64,000 bases of DNA from CBDEFX01 sp965237635 (GTDB taxonomy: Bacteria > Chloroflexota > Dehalococcoidia > Lucifugimonadales > CAUZJF01). A program made the translations under genes and the position numbers. The notes beneath the pieces were generated by a model. It worked only from the letters and a program-made list of their open reading frames with translations, did no database searches and was not told the DNA's origin. The DNA lies in contig CBDEFX010000001.1 in the NCBI GenBank assembly GCA_965237635.1, forward strand, positions 1,116,001 through 1,180,000, read 5' to 3'. Of the stretch, positions 1 through 7,970 are shown one piece after another (position 1 is the first letter of the stretch; every line of letters begins with the position of its first letter).

Positions 1-1910
1 GCCATCATCATGTCGTCCCCGTCGTCGCCATAGGCCGCCAGCCCGTCCTCCGGCAGCTCTCCCTCGACGGCGAGGGAGCTTTGCAGCTTCTTCGCCACCA
101 GCTTCAGCGCGTCCGCCTGGAGGGTGTTCCGGTAGGACATGAACACCACCTTGACCGGGCGGGTCTGCCCGATGCGCCACGACCGGCGAGATGCCTGCCG
201 CATGACGTACACGCTGTAATCCGTCTCGAACCAGCAGAGGGTCGGGAAGTCGATCAGGTCGAGGCCGGTCTGCACCAGGCGCGGGTGACAGATCATCACG
301 TCGATGCCCTCCTTCACCCTGTCCGCCACCCACGCCTCACGGCGGTTCGGGGCCACGGCGTCGGCCTTCATCACCGCCACCCTGAACCCGTGCCGGGTGA
401 GGATGTCGTCCATCCGCCCGGTGATGTCCCTGGTCCCCGTGTGCGTCGCGTAGACGAGCACCCTGCGCCCCGCCATCCGCTCGGCGGCCACCAGGTCCAC
501 CAGGGCCTTCTCCTTGGGGTAGAGCTTCTCCTCGGTCAGGGGCGGCACCTGCACGATGACGTCGCCGCTCCTGGGGTCGAAGACCGTCTCCCCCTTGGTG
601 CAGCCTTCGGGGTAGGCCAGGAGGGTTTGTAGGTACGTTGCGAGCAGCCGTTTCGAGCCGCTCTTGAGCGCGTCCGCCAGCTCCTTCCGCAGCTCTTCGA
701 ACACGGTGTTGTAGGCGCTGCGCTGGGAGTAGCCGGTCGCGTCCTCCTCCGAGTCCATCGAGGACAGGAGGATCTGCTCGTCGTAGTCCGGCAGCCCCGA
801 CGCCACGTCGGAGAGCCGCAGGAAGACGGTGTTGCCGATGATGTGGAACAGGGCCGATGGGACCAACCCCGGCCGCTCCCTGACCACCTTGCGGAACTTG
901 CGGCGTCTGCTGTTGCGCCCGTCCTCCACCGCGTCGTCGTCGGGCTTGCCGACGGTGATCTCCTCGAAGCCGTAGCGCTGTATCCAGCGGTGCTCGTCGG
1001 AGCGACCGAACTCCGTCCTGATCTCCGGGGAGAACCGGTAGAGCAGGTGGAAGATGGTGCTCGAATACCCGCCGAGAAGGGTCCCCGTCAGGCTGAGGGA
1101 CTTGCCGCAGACGTCTGCGAGGACTCCCGCGGCGATGCCCTGGGCGCTCCCTCGCCCCTTGAACTCGTGCACCTCATCGCCGATCAGCAGGTCGAAGAAT
1201 CCCTTCATCCGGTGCTTGATGTAGTCGGCCAGCGGATAGCGGGCTGGCCCGGACCGGTCGGCCTGCCACAGGGGAGCGCGGCAGCCGGCGCAGACGTGCT
1301 TGCGGCGGTTCAGGTCCTCGTTGGTCAGGGGCACGCCGTCCTTGTCCACGATCTGCGCCGTGCAGTCGGGGCAGCAGGGGACCCGGAAGGGCTCCCCCGT
1401 CTCCTCGTCCCGTAGAAGCCTGCCCCTCGACGTCGCCCACCGCTGGGTGACGGCGGGCATCCATCGGTAGGACAGCTTGGCCCGCTCCCGGCTCATCACC
1501 ACGAAGAGCGGGCCGGAACCGATGGAGAGGCGCAGCCGCTCCAGGTCGGTGATGGACTCGACGATGGCGGCGCGGACGAAGGGCACCGTCTGCTCGATCT
1601 CCCGCTTCCACTTGGGGACCAGGTGAGGCGGGCAGATGACGAGCACCCGCTGGAAGCCCGCCATGTGCGCGGCCGCCGCTCCGATGAAAGTCTTGCCCGT
1701 GCCCATCTCGCCGACGACCGTGGTGCCCCGGTGGGCCTTGAGGGAGAGGGCCGCTCCCCGTATGGCGTCGGCCTGCGCCCCCAGGGGGGAGCGGAGCAGG
1801 CGGGGCAGCCTGCCGCCGTTCTCCGAGGGCCTGTACAGCGGTGGGTAGGACTCGACCACCCGGCGGGCGATGGCGTCCTTGAAGTTGTCTATGAACTCTC
1901 CGAGGTTCAT
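1..1910 (-). CDS. SNF2-like helicase, 3' end beyond the window
   Basis: Superfamily-2 DNA-dependent ATPase, probably a helicase or translocase of the element. The ATG at 1908-1910 follows AAAGGAG (1918-1924) and gives the same N-terminus as the paralogue at 56072. Visible parts in order are Walker A GEMGTGKT near residues 67-74, a zinc ribbon made of CCPDC and, about 25 residues later, CAGC, a DEVH box in LLIGDEVHEF, and a helicase motif VI RRSWRIGQ near the window edge. By comparison with the paralogue about 150 residues are missing past position 1. It is the last visible gene of the minus-strand block. Unlike its paralogue it is intact as far as it can be read, so it is probably the working copy. 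The substrate is unknown. Confidence 0.85.
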   Translation of the reverse strand, partial: MNLGEFIDNFKDAIARRVVESYPPLYRPSENGGRLPRLLRSPLGAQADAIRGAALSLKAHRGTTVVGEMGTGKTFIGAAAAHMAGFQRVLVICPPHLVPKWKREIEQTVPFVRAAIVESITDLERLRLSIGSGPLFVVMSRERAKLSYRWMPAVTQRWATSRGRLLRDEETGEPFRVPCCPDCTAQIVDKDGVPLTNEDLNRRKHVCAGCRAPLWQADRSGPARYPLADYIKHRMKGFFDLLIGDEVHEFKGRGSAQGIAAGVLADVCGKSLSLTGTLLGGYSSTIFHLLYRFSPEIRTEFGRSDEHRWIQRYGFEEITVGKPDDDAVEDGRNSRRRKFRKVVRERPGLVPSALFHIIGNTVFLRLSDVASGLPDYDEQILLSSMDSEEDATGYSQRSAYNTVFEELRKELADALKSGSKRLLATYLQTLLAYPEGCTKGETVFDPRSGDVIVQVPPLTEEKLYPKEKALVDLVAAERMAGRRVLVYATHTGTRDITGRMDDILTRHGFRVAVMKADAVAPNRREAWVADRVKEGIDVMICHPRLVQTGLDLIDFPTLCWFETDYSVYVMRQASRRSWRIGQTRPVKVVFMSYRNTLQADALKLVAKKLQSSLAVEGELPEDGLAAYGDDGDDMMM

Positions 1911-2141
1911 GGGGTGTCTCCTTTCGTAAGGGAGACCTCGGAGCTCCTGGAGAGCGCGTGCTGCAAGACGCACCTCGCCACCCCCCGAAGGAGATGGAGA
2001 GAGAGCGCTTGAGGCGATCCAGGAGCGCCGCGAGGCGCCCTCTCTCGTTCTGTAGGGTTTGCGGGCAGTCTTGCACTGCCTCATCCAACTGTGCGAGGCC
2101 CCGCCAGCAGGGTCCTCGTGGTGCGGCTCTGTTCGAGCCGT
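1911..2141 (-). promoter_or_regulatory. structured leader upstream of the helicase
   Basis: The 231-base gap before the helicase holds nested inverted repeats. GGCAGT (2064-2069) pairs with ACTGCC (2075-2080). GAGAGAGCGC (1999-2008) pairs imperfectly with 2035-2046. A CTACAG motif (minus strand, 2050-2055) recurs in several other leaders of this block. A structured 5' untranslated region is inferred; its function is unknown. Confidence 0.4.
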
Positions 2142-2336
2142 CTAAGCGGCGTCCGGGAGTCGCTCCCGTCGCCTGTAGTCGTCGTAGCAGCGGCCCGTCA
2201 GGTGGTAGGACCGCACCGGCGTGGAGACGGCCCTGCCGTCGAGGATGTCCACCGAGGCGGTCTGCATGGCGGGCTCTCCGGGGGCAATGGGCTGCCCGCA
2301 CCGGGTGCAGGCTTCAAGGGTCATGGTGGTCTGCAT
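2142..2336 (-). CDS. small zinc-ribbon-like protein
   Basis: Encodes 64 residues. The ATG at 2334-2336 follows an AAGGAGAG-type site. It contains CTRCG at residues 10-14 and a later HLTGRC at 45-50, giving a Cys-x2-Cys ... His-x4-Cys arrangement that could bind zinc. No membrane segment or known catalytic motif is visible. It lies in the minus-strand recombination block between the methylase-like gene and the helicase and is preceded by a GC-rich hairpin (2386-2425). No family was recognised. It may bind nucleic acid, but that rests only on the metal-binding pattern. Confidence 0.6.
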   Translation of the reverse strand: MQTTMTLEACTRCGQPIAPGEPAMQTASVDILDGRAVSTPVRSYHLTGRCYDDYRRRERLPDAA

Positions 2337-2385
2337 CTTCGCGTCTCTCCTTCCTTGTATTAGGGGGGTTGCGTCTGAACGAATC

Positions 2386-2425
2386 GAGGCCCCGCCGTAC
2401 CTGTAGGGGAAGGAAACGGGGCCTC
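2386..2425 (-). promoter_or_regulatory. hairpin leader with CTACAGG
   Basis: GAGGCCCCG (2386-2394) and CGGGGCCTC (2417-2425) are perfect 9-bp arms. The loop contains CTACAGG on the minus strand (2400-2406). Similar hairpins with this motif precede SSB, the exonuclease and the DUF7007-like gene. Confidence 0.5.
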
Positions 2426-2452
2426 GTGGTGCGGCCCGTCGTTGCGGGTCGT

Positions 2453-3502
2453 CTACGCTGCGATGTCCTCGATCTGGCCGTCGCCCAGGTCGAGGGCGAC
2501 CACCGTGGTCGTCAGCTTCTCGCGGTGGACCTCCTTCTCCGGAGCGTCCTCGACCATCACCATCTCTTTCGACGTGCGGCCCTTGACCAGGATGCGCCGC
2601 CCGTCCCCTTCGAGGACGAGGTTGTCGAGGAAGCCCGCCGCCACCAGCATCGCCATGTGGCCCCTTCGCAGGGGCATCAGCGGGCGGGTGCGGCTGTCCG
2701 TTGCCGGCCAGAGGGTGTCGGTGATCTCGGTGTTGGCCCACAGCCCCGTCCGGCGCGCCTCGGCCGCCGCAGCGACGGGATCAACGGTGCGGGTGGCGAA
2801 CAGGATGTCGCCGCTCGGCGTCGTGGCCGGGCTGAACTCCGTGTAGGAGTAGGAGTGGCGCTGGGAGCGCAGCGGCTCCGGCTCTCCCACCGCCCACTCC
2901 AGGACCATGCTCTCGGCGGAGGCGTCGGGAACTGGGTCGGCCTTCCGGTAGCCCATGAGCACGACCTGGTCGAAGACCTCGCGCTCCGGGTCCGGGAAGG
3001 CCCAGCAGCGCATCCGCCCGTAATGGGTGGACAGGTAGCGGGCCGAGACCGCGAGGCGCTGCCGTGGGACGATGAAGACCAGCAGGCCGCTCTCGGCCAG
3101 GTAGCGCGTGCAGTGCGTCAGGAAGGCATGCTCCGTCCGCTTGTCTTCCGAATCGTAATCGTACGGCGGGTTCAAGAGCAGCAGGCCGAAGGCCCCGTTC
3201 GCTATGGAGGTGGCGAACAGGTCGGAGGCCAGTGTGCGGTGGAGGCGCTTCTCGGCCTCCTCAGCCCGGTCCCGGTGCAGCTCGACTCCGTAGGTCTCGA
3301 TGGGCAAGGCGTTGGGCCGGTCGAGACGCTCGGCCAGCCTCTGGAGCGCGTCCCCGCCACCGCAGCAGGGGTCTAGGATGCGGAGCGTCTCCCGGTCGCG
3401 ATGGTAGTAGCCGGAGGGGGTGTGAATCAGGTCGGCCATCAGGTCCACCACCCGGTCGGGCGTGGGGTAGTAGCCGCCTTTGGCTTGGGCTGCGAGTCTC
3501 AT
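2453..3502 (-). CDS. adenine-specific DNA methyltransferase-like protein (DUF6094 type)
   Basis: Encodes 349 residues. The SAM-binding motif I is DPCCGGGDAL at residues 44-53 and the catalytic motif IV is NPPYDYD at 111-117, the order of N6-adenine methyltransferases. YYPTP near residue 11 is typical of the N-terminus of such methylases. The family likeness to DUF6094 proteins of conjugative elements is from memory. It probably methylates element DNA, for instance to escape host restriction. No nuclease domain or restriction partner is adjacent. It sits in the minus-strand block between two small unknown genes. Confidence 0.75.
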   Translation of the reverse strand: MRLAAQAKGGYYPTPDRVVDLMADLIHTPSGYYHRDRETLRILDPCCGGGDALQRLAERLDRPNALPIETYGVELHRDRAEEAEKRLHRTLASDLFATSIANGAFGLLLLNPPYDYDSEDKRTEHAFLTHCTRYLAESGLLVFIVPRQRLAVSARYLSTHYGRMRCWAFPDPEREVFDQVVLMGYRKADPVPDASAESMVLEWAVGEPEPLRSQRHSYSYTEFSPATTPSGDILFATRTVDPVAAAAEARRTGLWANTEITDTLWPATDSRTRPLMPLRRGHMAMLVAAGFLDNLVLEGDGRRILVKGRTSKEMVMVEDAPEKEVHREKLTTTVVALDLGDGQIEDIAA

Positions 3503-3538
3503 GTCGTCTCTCCTTGTATGTTGGTTTCTTGTGCCGCT

Positions 3539-3946
3539 TCAGGCGGCGATTGCGATGTCCTTGTGGGCCTTGTCTATGCCGACCACCTCGCCGATTGCCA
3601 GGTTGCGCTGGTAGCACAGCACCTGGGGGGTCCCGATGCTCTCGGCGCAGGCGACGCAGAAGGCGGTGATGAGCTCGGCGTGGTTGGCGACGGTCATCCG
3701 CCGCACCAGCATCGAGCCGCCCCCCGGCAGCGTGTGGCGGTAGAGCATGACCGAGGGGTCGCGCCGCTCCGCCTCCGTAGCGGGCCGGTAGAAGTGGGGC
3801 TGCCCTGACTGGCAGAGGTGCTTGGAGCCGTCGTGGGGGCAGTAGCGGCAGATCGTGCCGTCCGGCGAGAACCGTTCCCAGGCCCCGTGGTTGCGCTGGC
3901 CCCGCCGCTTGTTGTTGCGCTTGGCCTTCTTCAGCATCCTATCCAT
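3539..3946 (-). CDS. hypothetical protein with cysteine cluster
   Basis: Encodes 135 residues with a very basic N-terminus (KKAKRNNKRRGQR) followed by CRYC at 33-36, then His/Cys in HLC, and a later CVAC. This could form a metal-binding, nucleic-acid-binding fold, but I recognise no family. Its start overlaps the 3' end of the upstream gene (3939-4571) by 8 bases, so the two are translationally coupled. Confidence 0.65.
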   Translation of the reverse strand: MDRMLKKAKRNNKRRGQRNHGAWERFSPDGTICRYCPHDGSKHLCQSGQPHFYRPATEAERRDPSVMLYRHTLPGGGSMLVRRMTVANHAELITAFCVACAESIGTPQVLCYQRNLAIGEVVGIDKAHKDIAIAA

Positions 3947-4571
3947 CAGACGCCTCCTCCTCTCTGGGCAGCGTGAGCCGGCCCGACGCCACCGCGTCGG
4001 ACAGGTCTTCCCTGAGCTTGTCGGCCTTGGGGGAGCACCGGTAGGCGGAGATGCCCACCGATTGGAGGGGAATGATCTCCCCTTCGTTCAGGCCCCGCTC
4101 CCAGAGCCAGCCGGCCCAGGAGCCGTGCAGGGGAAGCGGGCTGCGCTTGTCGAGGAAGCGGTGATGCAGCGCCGGGGCCTCCTCCTCCGACTGCGCCAGC
4201 AGCAGGAAGGAGTCCTTCTCGTAGCCGTACTCCGCCGTCTTGGTGTATACCAATGCGTGCCAGCCGCCCGAGACCGGCAGGCGGGCGATCTTGGTCGTCC
4301 AGGTGCCTACCGTCTCGTAGGGGACCACGCACCGCTGGTAGCCGCCGCTCAGAGCCATGCCGTCGGCCCCATTGATGATGTGGGCGACGTCGGGCGGCTG
4401 CTTCAGCAGCGAGGCCCAGATAGCCTTGAGCGCCGTCTGGGAGCCGACCATCGAGACGAACCAAAGGCCGTCGGTCCGGTCGTCTCGGGCGAAGGCGTCG
4501 GCGGTGGCTGAGAACCCCCCGGCGCTGATGGTGTACAGGTCTTCTGGGTCTATGATGTTGGTCGCGAGCAT
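3939..4571 (-). CDS. hypothetical protein
   Basis: Encodes 210 residues. No signal peptide, membrane segment or known motif is visible. The composition is that of a soluble cytoplasmic protein with many tryptophan and aromatic residues. It overlaps the next gene downstream by 8 bases and belongs to the minus-strand block of DNA-maintenance genes, so a role in DNA processing or host takeover is possible but not shown. No counterpart exists in the right arm. Confidence 0.6.
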   Translation of the reverse strand: MLATNIIDPEDLYTISAGGFSATADAFARDDRTDGLWFVSMVGSQTALKAIWASLLKQPPDVAHIINGADGMALSGGYQRCVVPYETVGTWTTKIARLPVSGGWHALVYTKTAEYGYEKDSFLLLAQSEEEAPALHHRFLDKRSPLPLHGSWAGWLWERGLNEGEIIPLQSVGISAYRCSPKADKLREDLSDAVASGRLTLPREEEASDG

Positions 4572-4605
4572 GGCGAGCCTCCTTGCGTGTGGGTTGAGGA
4601 CGAGG

Positions 4606-4624
4606 CGCGGGGATATCCCCCGCG
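4606..4624 (-). promoter_or_regulatory. short GC hairpin
   Basis: CGCGGGG (4606-4612) pairs with CCCCGCG (4618-4624) over a 5-base loop, in the gap between radC and the hypothetical gene at 3939-4571. It could act as a processing site or attenuator. No U-tract follows it. Confidence 0.35.
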
Positions 4625-4666
4625 TGTGAAGCCAGACGGCTTGGGGCCGCCCGGTCGTGGAGAGCG

Positions 4667-5176
4667 TCAGCAGGACAGGAGTCCCCGCTCCTTGAGGCTG
4701 ACGAAGCGCTCCCCGCCTATGACCACATGGTCGAGCAGCTCGACGCCCAGGAGCTTGGCGGCCTGCGACAGCTCCCTCGTGACGGCGGCGTCCTCCGGGC
4801 TGGGCGTCGGGTCATGGGAGGGGTGGTTGTGAGCGATGATGATGTTGGGCACGGCCTCCATGACGGCAGGGCGCAGCACCTCGGCGGGCCGGACCATCGA
4901 CGAGTTCACGTTGCCCTGGTAGATGACCCGCTGGCCCACCACGTTGTTCTTGGTGTCGAGGAGCAGCACCCTGAGCTGCTCCTGGGCCAGCGAAGCCATC
5001 TCCGGCCCCAGCAGACGCCGCACGTCTTCGGGGCAGCCGATGACGGGAAGGTCTCCCGTGGGGCGCTCCGGCTGGAACTCGACGGCGTAGCGCTTGGCGA
5101 TCTCGCCCAGCAGGTTCAGGTTGCTTCTCAGCGCGTCCAAGAGGGTGTCGGTCTGTTGTGCGGTGACGGCGCTCAT
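4667..5176 (-). CDS. radC: RadC-family JAB/MPN-domain protein
   Basis: Encodes 169 residues. The metalloprotease-like JAMM motif is complete: H116-x-H118-x7-S126-x2-D129 within AHNHPSHDPTPSPED. An upstream Glu lies in EQLRVLLLD. RadC proteins are common on plasmids, prophages and integrative elements; their biochemical role is unsettled despite the old DNA-repair name. The protein lacks the N-terminal helix-hairpin-helix seen in chromosomal RadC, which fits the shorter mobile-element form. The start ATG (5174-5176) follows GAAGGAGG. Confidence 0.88.
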   Translation of the reverse strand: MSAVTAQQTDTLLDALRSNLNLLGEIAKRYAVEFQPERPTGDLPVIGCPEDVRRLLGPEMASLAQEQLRVLLLDTKNNVVGQRVIYQGNVNSSMVRPAEVLRPAVMEAVPNIIIAHNHPSHDPTPSPEDAAVTRELSQAAKLLGVELLDHVVIGGERFVSLKERGLLSC

Positions 5177-5210
5177 GTCGGCCTCCTTCGCTATCGGTTA
5201 GAACAAAGAG

Positions 5211-5243
5211 CGGGGCCGCCCCCTTTAGGTGAGAGCGGCCCCG
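5211..5243 (-). promoter_or_regulatory. GC hairpin leader of radC
   Basis: CGGGGCCGC (5211-5219) and GCGGCCCCG (5235-5243) form a perfect 9-bp stem between ssb and radC. The loop has CACCTAAAGG on the minus strand, a loose relative of the CTACAGG leader motif. Confidence 0.45.
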
Positions 5244-5284
5244 TGGTTGCGCCTCCGGGAAGGCGTCGCTTTGCGGTAGTGGTA

Positions 5285-5668
5285 CTAGAAGGGAGAGGCG
5301 CCGACCGGCTGCTCGATGTCCGTGGCGTCGCCGTGGCCGTTGCCGCCCCTGGAGTCGAGGAACACGACCTCGGAGGCGTGGACCTCGGTGCGGTGGCGGC
5401 GCTGGCCGTCGTCACTCTCCCAGCTGTTCTGGACGAGGCGGCCCGCGACGTAGATGCGCTGGCCCTTCCCGACGTACTGGTTCACGGCCTCGGCGAGCCC
5501 GGCCCAGCAGGTCACGTCGTGCCAATCCGTGTCCGTGTCCCCGTTGGAGCGGGGCCGGTCGGTCGCCAGCCGCAGCTTGGTGACCGCGGTGCCGTTCGGC
5601 GTGTACTGCATCTCAGGGTCCGTTCCCACTCTGCCCAAAAGCTCTACCTTGTTGATCGTCCGTGCCAT
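5285..5668 (-). CDS. ssb: single-stranded DNA-binding protein
   Basis: Encodes 127 residues. It has the OB-fold pattern of bacterial SSB: an N-terminal INKVELLGRVG, then TAVTKLRLATDR, WHDVTCWAGLAE and GKGQRIYVAGRL. The acidic hydrophobic tip usual in SSB is replaced by a short GASPF tail, so contacts with host repair partners may be altered. The start at 5668 is chosen because it follows AAGGAGAATC and begins the conserved core; longer reading to 5779 has no support. It would coat single-stranded DNA during conjugative entry and feed the adjacent Rad52-type annealing protein. Confidence 0.93.
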   Translation of the reverse strand: MARTINKVELLGRVGTDPEMQYTPNGTAVTKLRLATDRPRSNGDTDTDWHDVTCWAGLAEAVNQYVGKGQRIYVAGRLVQNSWESDDGQRRHRTEVHASEVVFLDSRGGNGHGDATDIEQPVGASPF

Positions 5669-5725
5669 TTCGATTCTCCTTGTGTGTGAAGTAGCGCGGT
5701 GTCCCCGCGCCCGTTTGAATGAAAG

Positions 5726-5762
5726 CGGGGCCGGGCTTCCTGTAGTGGAAGAACCGGCCCCG
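5726..5762 (-). promoter_or_regulatory. GC hairpin leader of ssb
   Basis: CGGGGCCGG (5726-5734) pairs perfectly with CCGGCCCCG (5754-5762). The loop contains CTACAGG (minus strand, 5739-5745). It lies between the exonuclease gene and the ssb start. Confidence 0.5.
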
Positions 5763-5788
5763 TCCTGCGCTTCCGCCAAGGCAAGCGT

Positions 5789-6883
5789 CTAGCTGACCCG
5801 CACGTACTCCGACTCGTTCTCAGTGACGATCTCGGCCCGGACCTCCGGGTCGAGCAGCTCGTTGAGCCTGCGGTAGTTGACCGAGTACCTGGTCGAGCTG
5901 ACCAGGGTGACCGTGCGGCCCCCGACCGTCGCCTTGGCGTCTCCCTGCCGGCGCATCCACGCCTTCAGGGTGTCCAGCGCGGTGCGCTTTGCCTTCTCAG
6001 GCTCCTTGATTGCGTCCTGGGCCTCCGAGTACGCAGCCACCGCGTCCCGCGCCTCCTCGTCGGTCACCTCCTCACCTTCAATCTCCGGTTCATCGCCGAC
6101 CTCAGCCGCACCCGGCAGGCAGACCGCCAGGAACTGGCACGACCGGCATTGCCAGCTAGCTGCGGAGAAGTCCCGCTCCGGCAGAACGTCCGGGTCAGGC
6201 CCGTTCTGGACGTGGTGAGCGTCAAGCTCACCCAGCCATGCGGAGGCGTCCTGCAAGGCCCGCTCCAGCCGGTTGGCGGGAATGACCTCGTAGTCCCAGG
6301 TGCGCTTGCCCGTGTCCATCGTGGCGATGGCGGCGTCGCGCATCTCCCCGAACTCGCCGAGGGTGTAGAAGGCGGCCTGAGCCACCGACGCCGGGTGGCT
6401 GCGCTCGGCCCCCAGCGTCCGCCATCGCTTGAACGCCTCCGGTCCCCGCGTCTTGATCTCGACGACCATCGGGTCGCCGAAGGCGGGAGCCTGCGGCTCG
6501 CCGTCGAAGAGGAAGAGCTGCGGGGGCGCTTCATCCTCTGCCAGAGGCATCCGCGCCGTGCCGTCCGGGTGTCCGGTGACCAGCATGTTCGGACCGATGC
6601 GCACCGTCACCGTCTGCGGGTCCTGGGGGTCTGGGGTGTGCACCTTCCAGCCCGCCCGCTCCATCGCCCGCGCCACCACCGGCTCCAGGGCGTTGCCCGC
6701 CTCCATCGCCGTCAACGACTCCTCGCTGGGGGGATTCGTGGGCTCGTAGCCGGTCGCGGCGTACCAGAGGGAGCGGCGGCAGCCCAGGGCCGCCGATGCC
6801 CGCACCTCGATGTTGCCGTCGCCGTCGAACTGCGCCGAAGGGCGGGAGAAGACCTCCGCCCTGTCAGTAGTCTCAGTCGTCAT
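5789..6883 (-). CDS. RecB/Cas4-like PD-(D/E)XK exonuclease with Fe-S cysteines
   Basis: Encodes 364 residues. Nuclease motifs are in order: E67 in GNALEP, GHPDGT with D107, VEIKT with E142 and K144, and Q169 in QAAFY. Four cysteines, C35 and then C246, C249 and C255, match the iron-sulphur layout of Cas4/AddB-type nucleases. It probably resects DNA ends to make single strands for the Rad52-type annealing protein encoded two genes upstream. The C-terminal 100 residues look helical, with an acidic stretch. A purely CRISPR Cas4 role is unlikely, since no cas genes or repeats are present. Confidence 0.82.
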   Translation of the reverse strand: MTTETTDRAEVFSRPSAQFDGDGNIEVRASAALGCRRSLWYAATGYEPTNPPSEESLTAMEAGNALEPVVARAMERAGWKVHTPDPQDPQTVTVRIGPNMLVTGHPDGTARMPLAEDEAPPQLFLFDGEPQAPAFGDPMVVEIKTRGPEAFKRWRTLGAERSHPASVAQAAFYTLGEFGEMRDAAIATMDTGKRTWDYEVIPANRLERALQDASAWLGELDAHHVQNGPDPDVLPERDFSAASWQCRSCQFLAVCLPGAAEVGDEPEIEGEEVTDEEARDAVAAYSEAQDAIKEPEKAKRTALDTLKAWMRRQGDAKATVGGRTVTLVSSTRYSVNYRRLNELLDPEVRAEIVTENESEYVRVS

Positions 6884-6898
6884 GTCGTTTCCTCCTTG

Positions 6899-6947
6899 TG
6901 TCCTGTAGATGGGAAGCGGGGCCGCCGCCCCGAAGGAGAGGCCCCGC
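6899..6947 (-). promoter_or_regulatory. hairpin plus CTACAGGACA leader of the exonuclease
   Basis: On the minus strand, GCGGGGCC and GGCCCCGC (plus positions 6940-6947 and 6916-6923) form a stem. It is followed by CTACAGGACA (6899-6908) and then AAGGAGG and the start codon. The same order occurs before the gene at 7369-7869. Confidence 0.5.
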
Positions 6948-6970
6948 CTCGATTCCGTTGTGTGCGCCGC

Positions 6971-7372
6971 TCATGCGGCGGCTTTGATGTCAGTCTCTTG
7001 CGCCGACTCTCTCTGCTCCCTGGCCTTTAGGTGAGCCTTGAGGATGTGGGCGATGCCGTCGCCGAGGCCGAGCACGGCCACGCTCCTGCCGTCGATCTGG
7101 TTGAAGAACGGCTGCATCTCCTGGATGCCCTGGCACTGGTCGATCACCTCTTCCAGCGGGGTTCCCCTGCGCAGGTGCAGGGAGATGAGGCGGCAGGCAA
7201 GCTCCGTGACGCCGTGCTGGAAGCTCCCCCCTTTGCCGAGGAAGCCGAAGACCTCGAACGGCTCGCCGTCCTCGTCCACGGAGACGGTCACGAACAGGCT
7301 CCCGAACTCCGTGCTCACCTTGGTCGTCGTGCTCGGCAGGCTGCGGGGCCTGGGCCGCGTCGCAGTCGTCAT
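6971..7372 (-). CDS. stand-alone TSCPD-domain protein
   Basis: Encodes 133 residues. The stretch GEPFEVFGFLGKGG, followed by TELACRLISLHLRRGTPLEE and DQCQGI, resembles the TSCPD domain found at the C-terminus of class II ribonucleotide reductases, here without the catalytic part. The start at 7372 overlaps the stop of the upstream gene as ATGA. Stand-alone TSCPD proteins are of unknown role; a link to nucleotide supply or replication is inference. Confidence 0.7.
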   Translation of the reverse strand: MTTATRPRPRSLPSTTTKVSTEFGSLFVTVSVDEDGEPFEVFGFLGKGGSFQHGVTELACRLISLHLRRGTPLEEVIDQCQGIQEMQPFFNQIDGRSVAVLGLGDGIAHILKAHLKAREQRESAQETDIKAAA

Positions 7373-7869
7373 GGCCTTCCCCCTTCCGCCCGGCAGAGCG
7401 GGAGTGTCCCGCTGCACTCGACGGCCTCCAGCCTCCCGTAGGCCCGCACCAACTCCGCGTCGCCCGTGAACGACTCGGCCTCGATGTGGGTGTCGAACCG
7501 CTCGAAGGGGTCCGACGCGCAGCCGCTCAGGTGGGCGACGGCGTGGTAGTGGATGCCCGGCGGAACGTCGCGCAGGTGGGGAAGCGCCGGAGCGTAGCGG
7601 TCGAAGTAGCCCGCGACCTTCAGGGCCATCTCCCTCTCGCGGTCGTCGCCGATGCCCAGGAGCGCCCTGACTATCGGCTCCTCGCAGTCCTCCTCGGCGA
7701 AGGTCTGTGTGTACATGGCGTCTCGCAATTCGGCGGGCAGCCCGGCCCACCGCTCCCGGCTGAGCTTCAGCCCGCCGTGGCTGGGAGTCCAGACTCGCCA
7801 GACGCCCTCGGCCAACTCCACTACGTCCTTCGTCCAGCCCCAGGGTGTGTATGTTGCGGTCGTCGTCAT
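7369..7869 (-). CDS. DUF7007-like hypothetical protein
   Basis: Encodes 166 residues. TPWGWTKDVVELAEGVWRV followed by TPSHGGLKLS is, from memory, the signature of DUF7007 proteins carried by conjugative elements; the function is unknown. No membrane segment is visible. Its stop overlaps the start of the TSCPD gene by 4 bases (ATGA), so the two are co-translated. A hairpin and CTACAGGACA leader precede it. Confidence 0.6.
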   Translation of the reverse strand: MTTTATYTPWGWTKDVVELAEGVWRVWTPSHGGLKLSRERWAGLPAELRDAMYTQTFAEEDCEEPIVRALLGIGDDREREMALKVAGYFDRYAPALPHLRDVPPGIHYHAVAHLSGCASDPFERFDTHIEAESFTGDAELVRAYGRLEAVECSGTLPLCRAEGGRP

Positions 7870-7885
7870 TTCAGCCCTCCTTGGT

Positions 7886-7940
7886 TGTCCTGTAGATGAG
7901 AGAGCGGGGCCGTCCCACGAAGGAGACGAACCCCGCTCTC
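7886..7940 (-). promoter_or_regulatory. hairpin plus CTACAGGACA leader
   Basis: GAGAGCGGGG (7900-7909) and CCCCGCTCTC (7931-7940) form a perfect 10-bp stem. Downstream on the minus strand come CTACAGGACA (7886-7895) and then CCAAGGAGG (7878-7886). Confidence 0.5.
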
Positions 7941-7970
7941 GATTCCGTACCGTCGATGCGAAGCTGGGGA

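Noticed and set aside
1174..2301. 375-residue arginine/proline-rich minus-strand reading frame
   Set aside because: It is out of frame with the helicase, has the composition typical of shadow frames in GC-rich DNA, and runs across the helicase start.
5669..5779. extended N-terminus of SSB
   Set aside because: The extension lies within the GC hairpin leader and is absent from SSB proteins; the start at 5668 has AAGGAG.
5789..6883. Cas4 of a CRISPR system
   Set aside because: The Fe-S nuclease motifs fit, but there are no cas1/cas2 genes or repeats; its place with Rad52 and SSB points to recombination.
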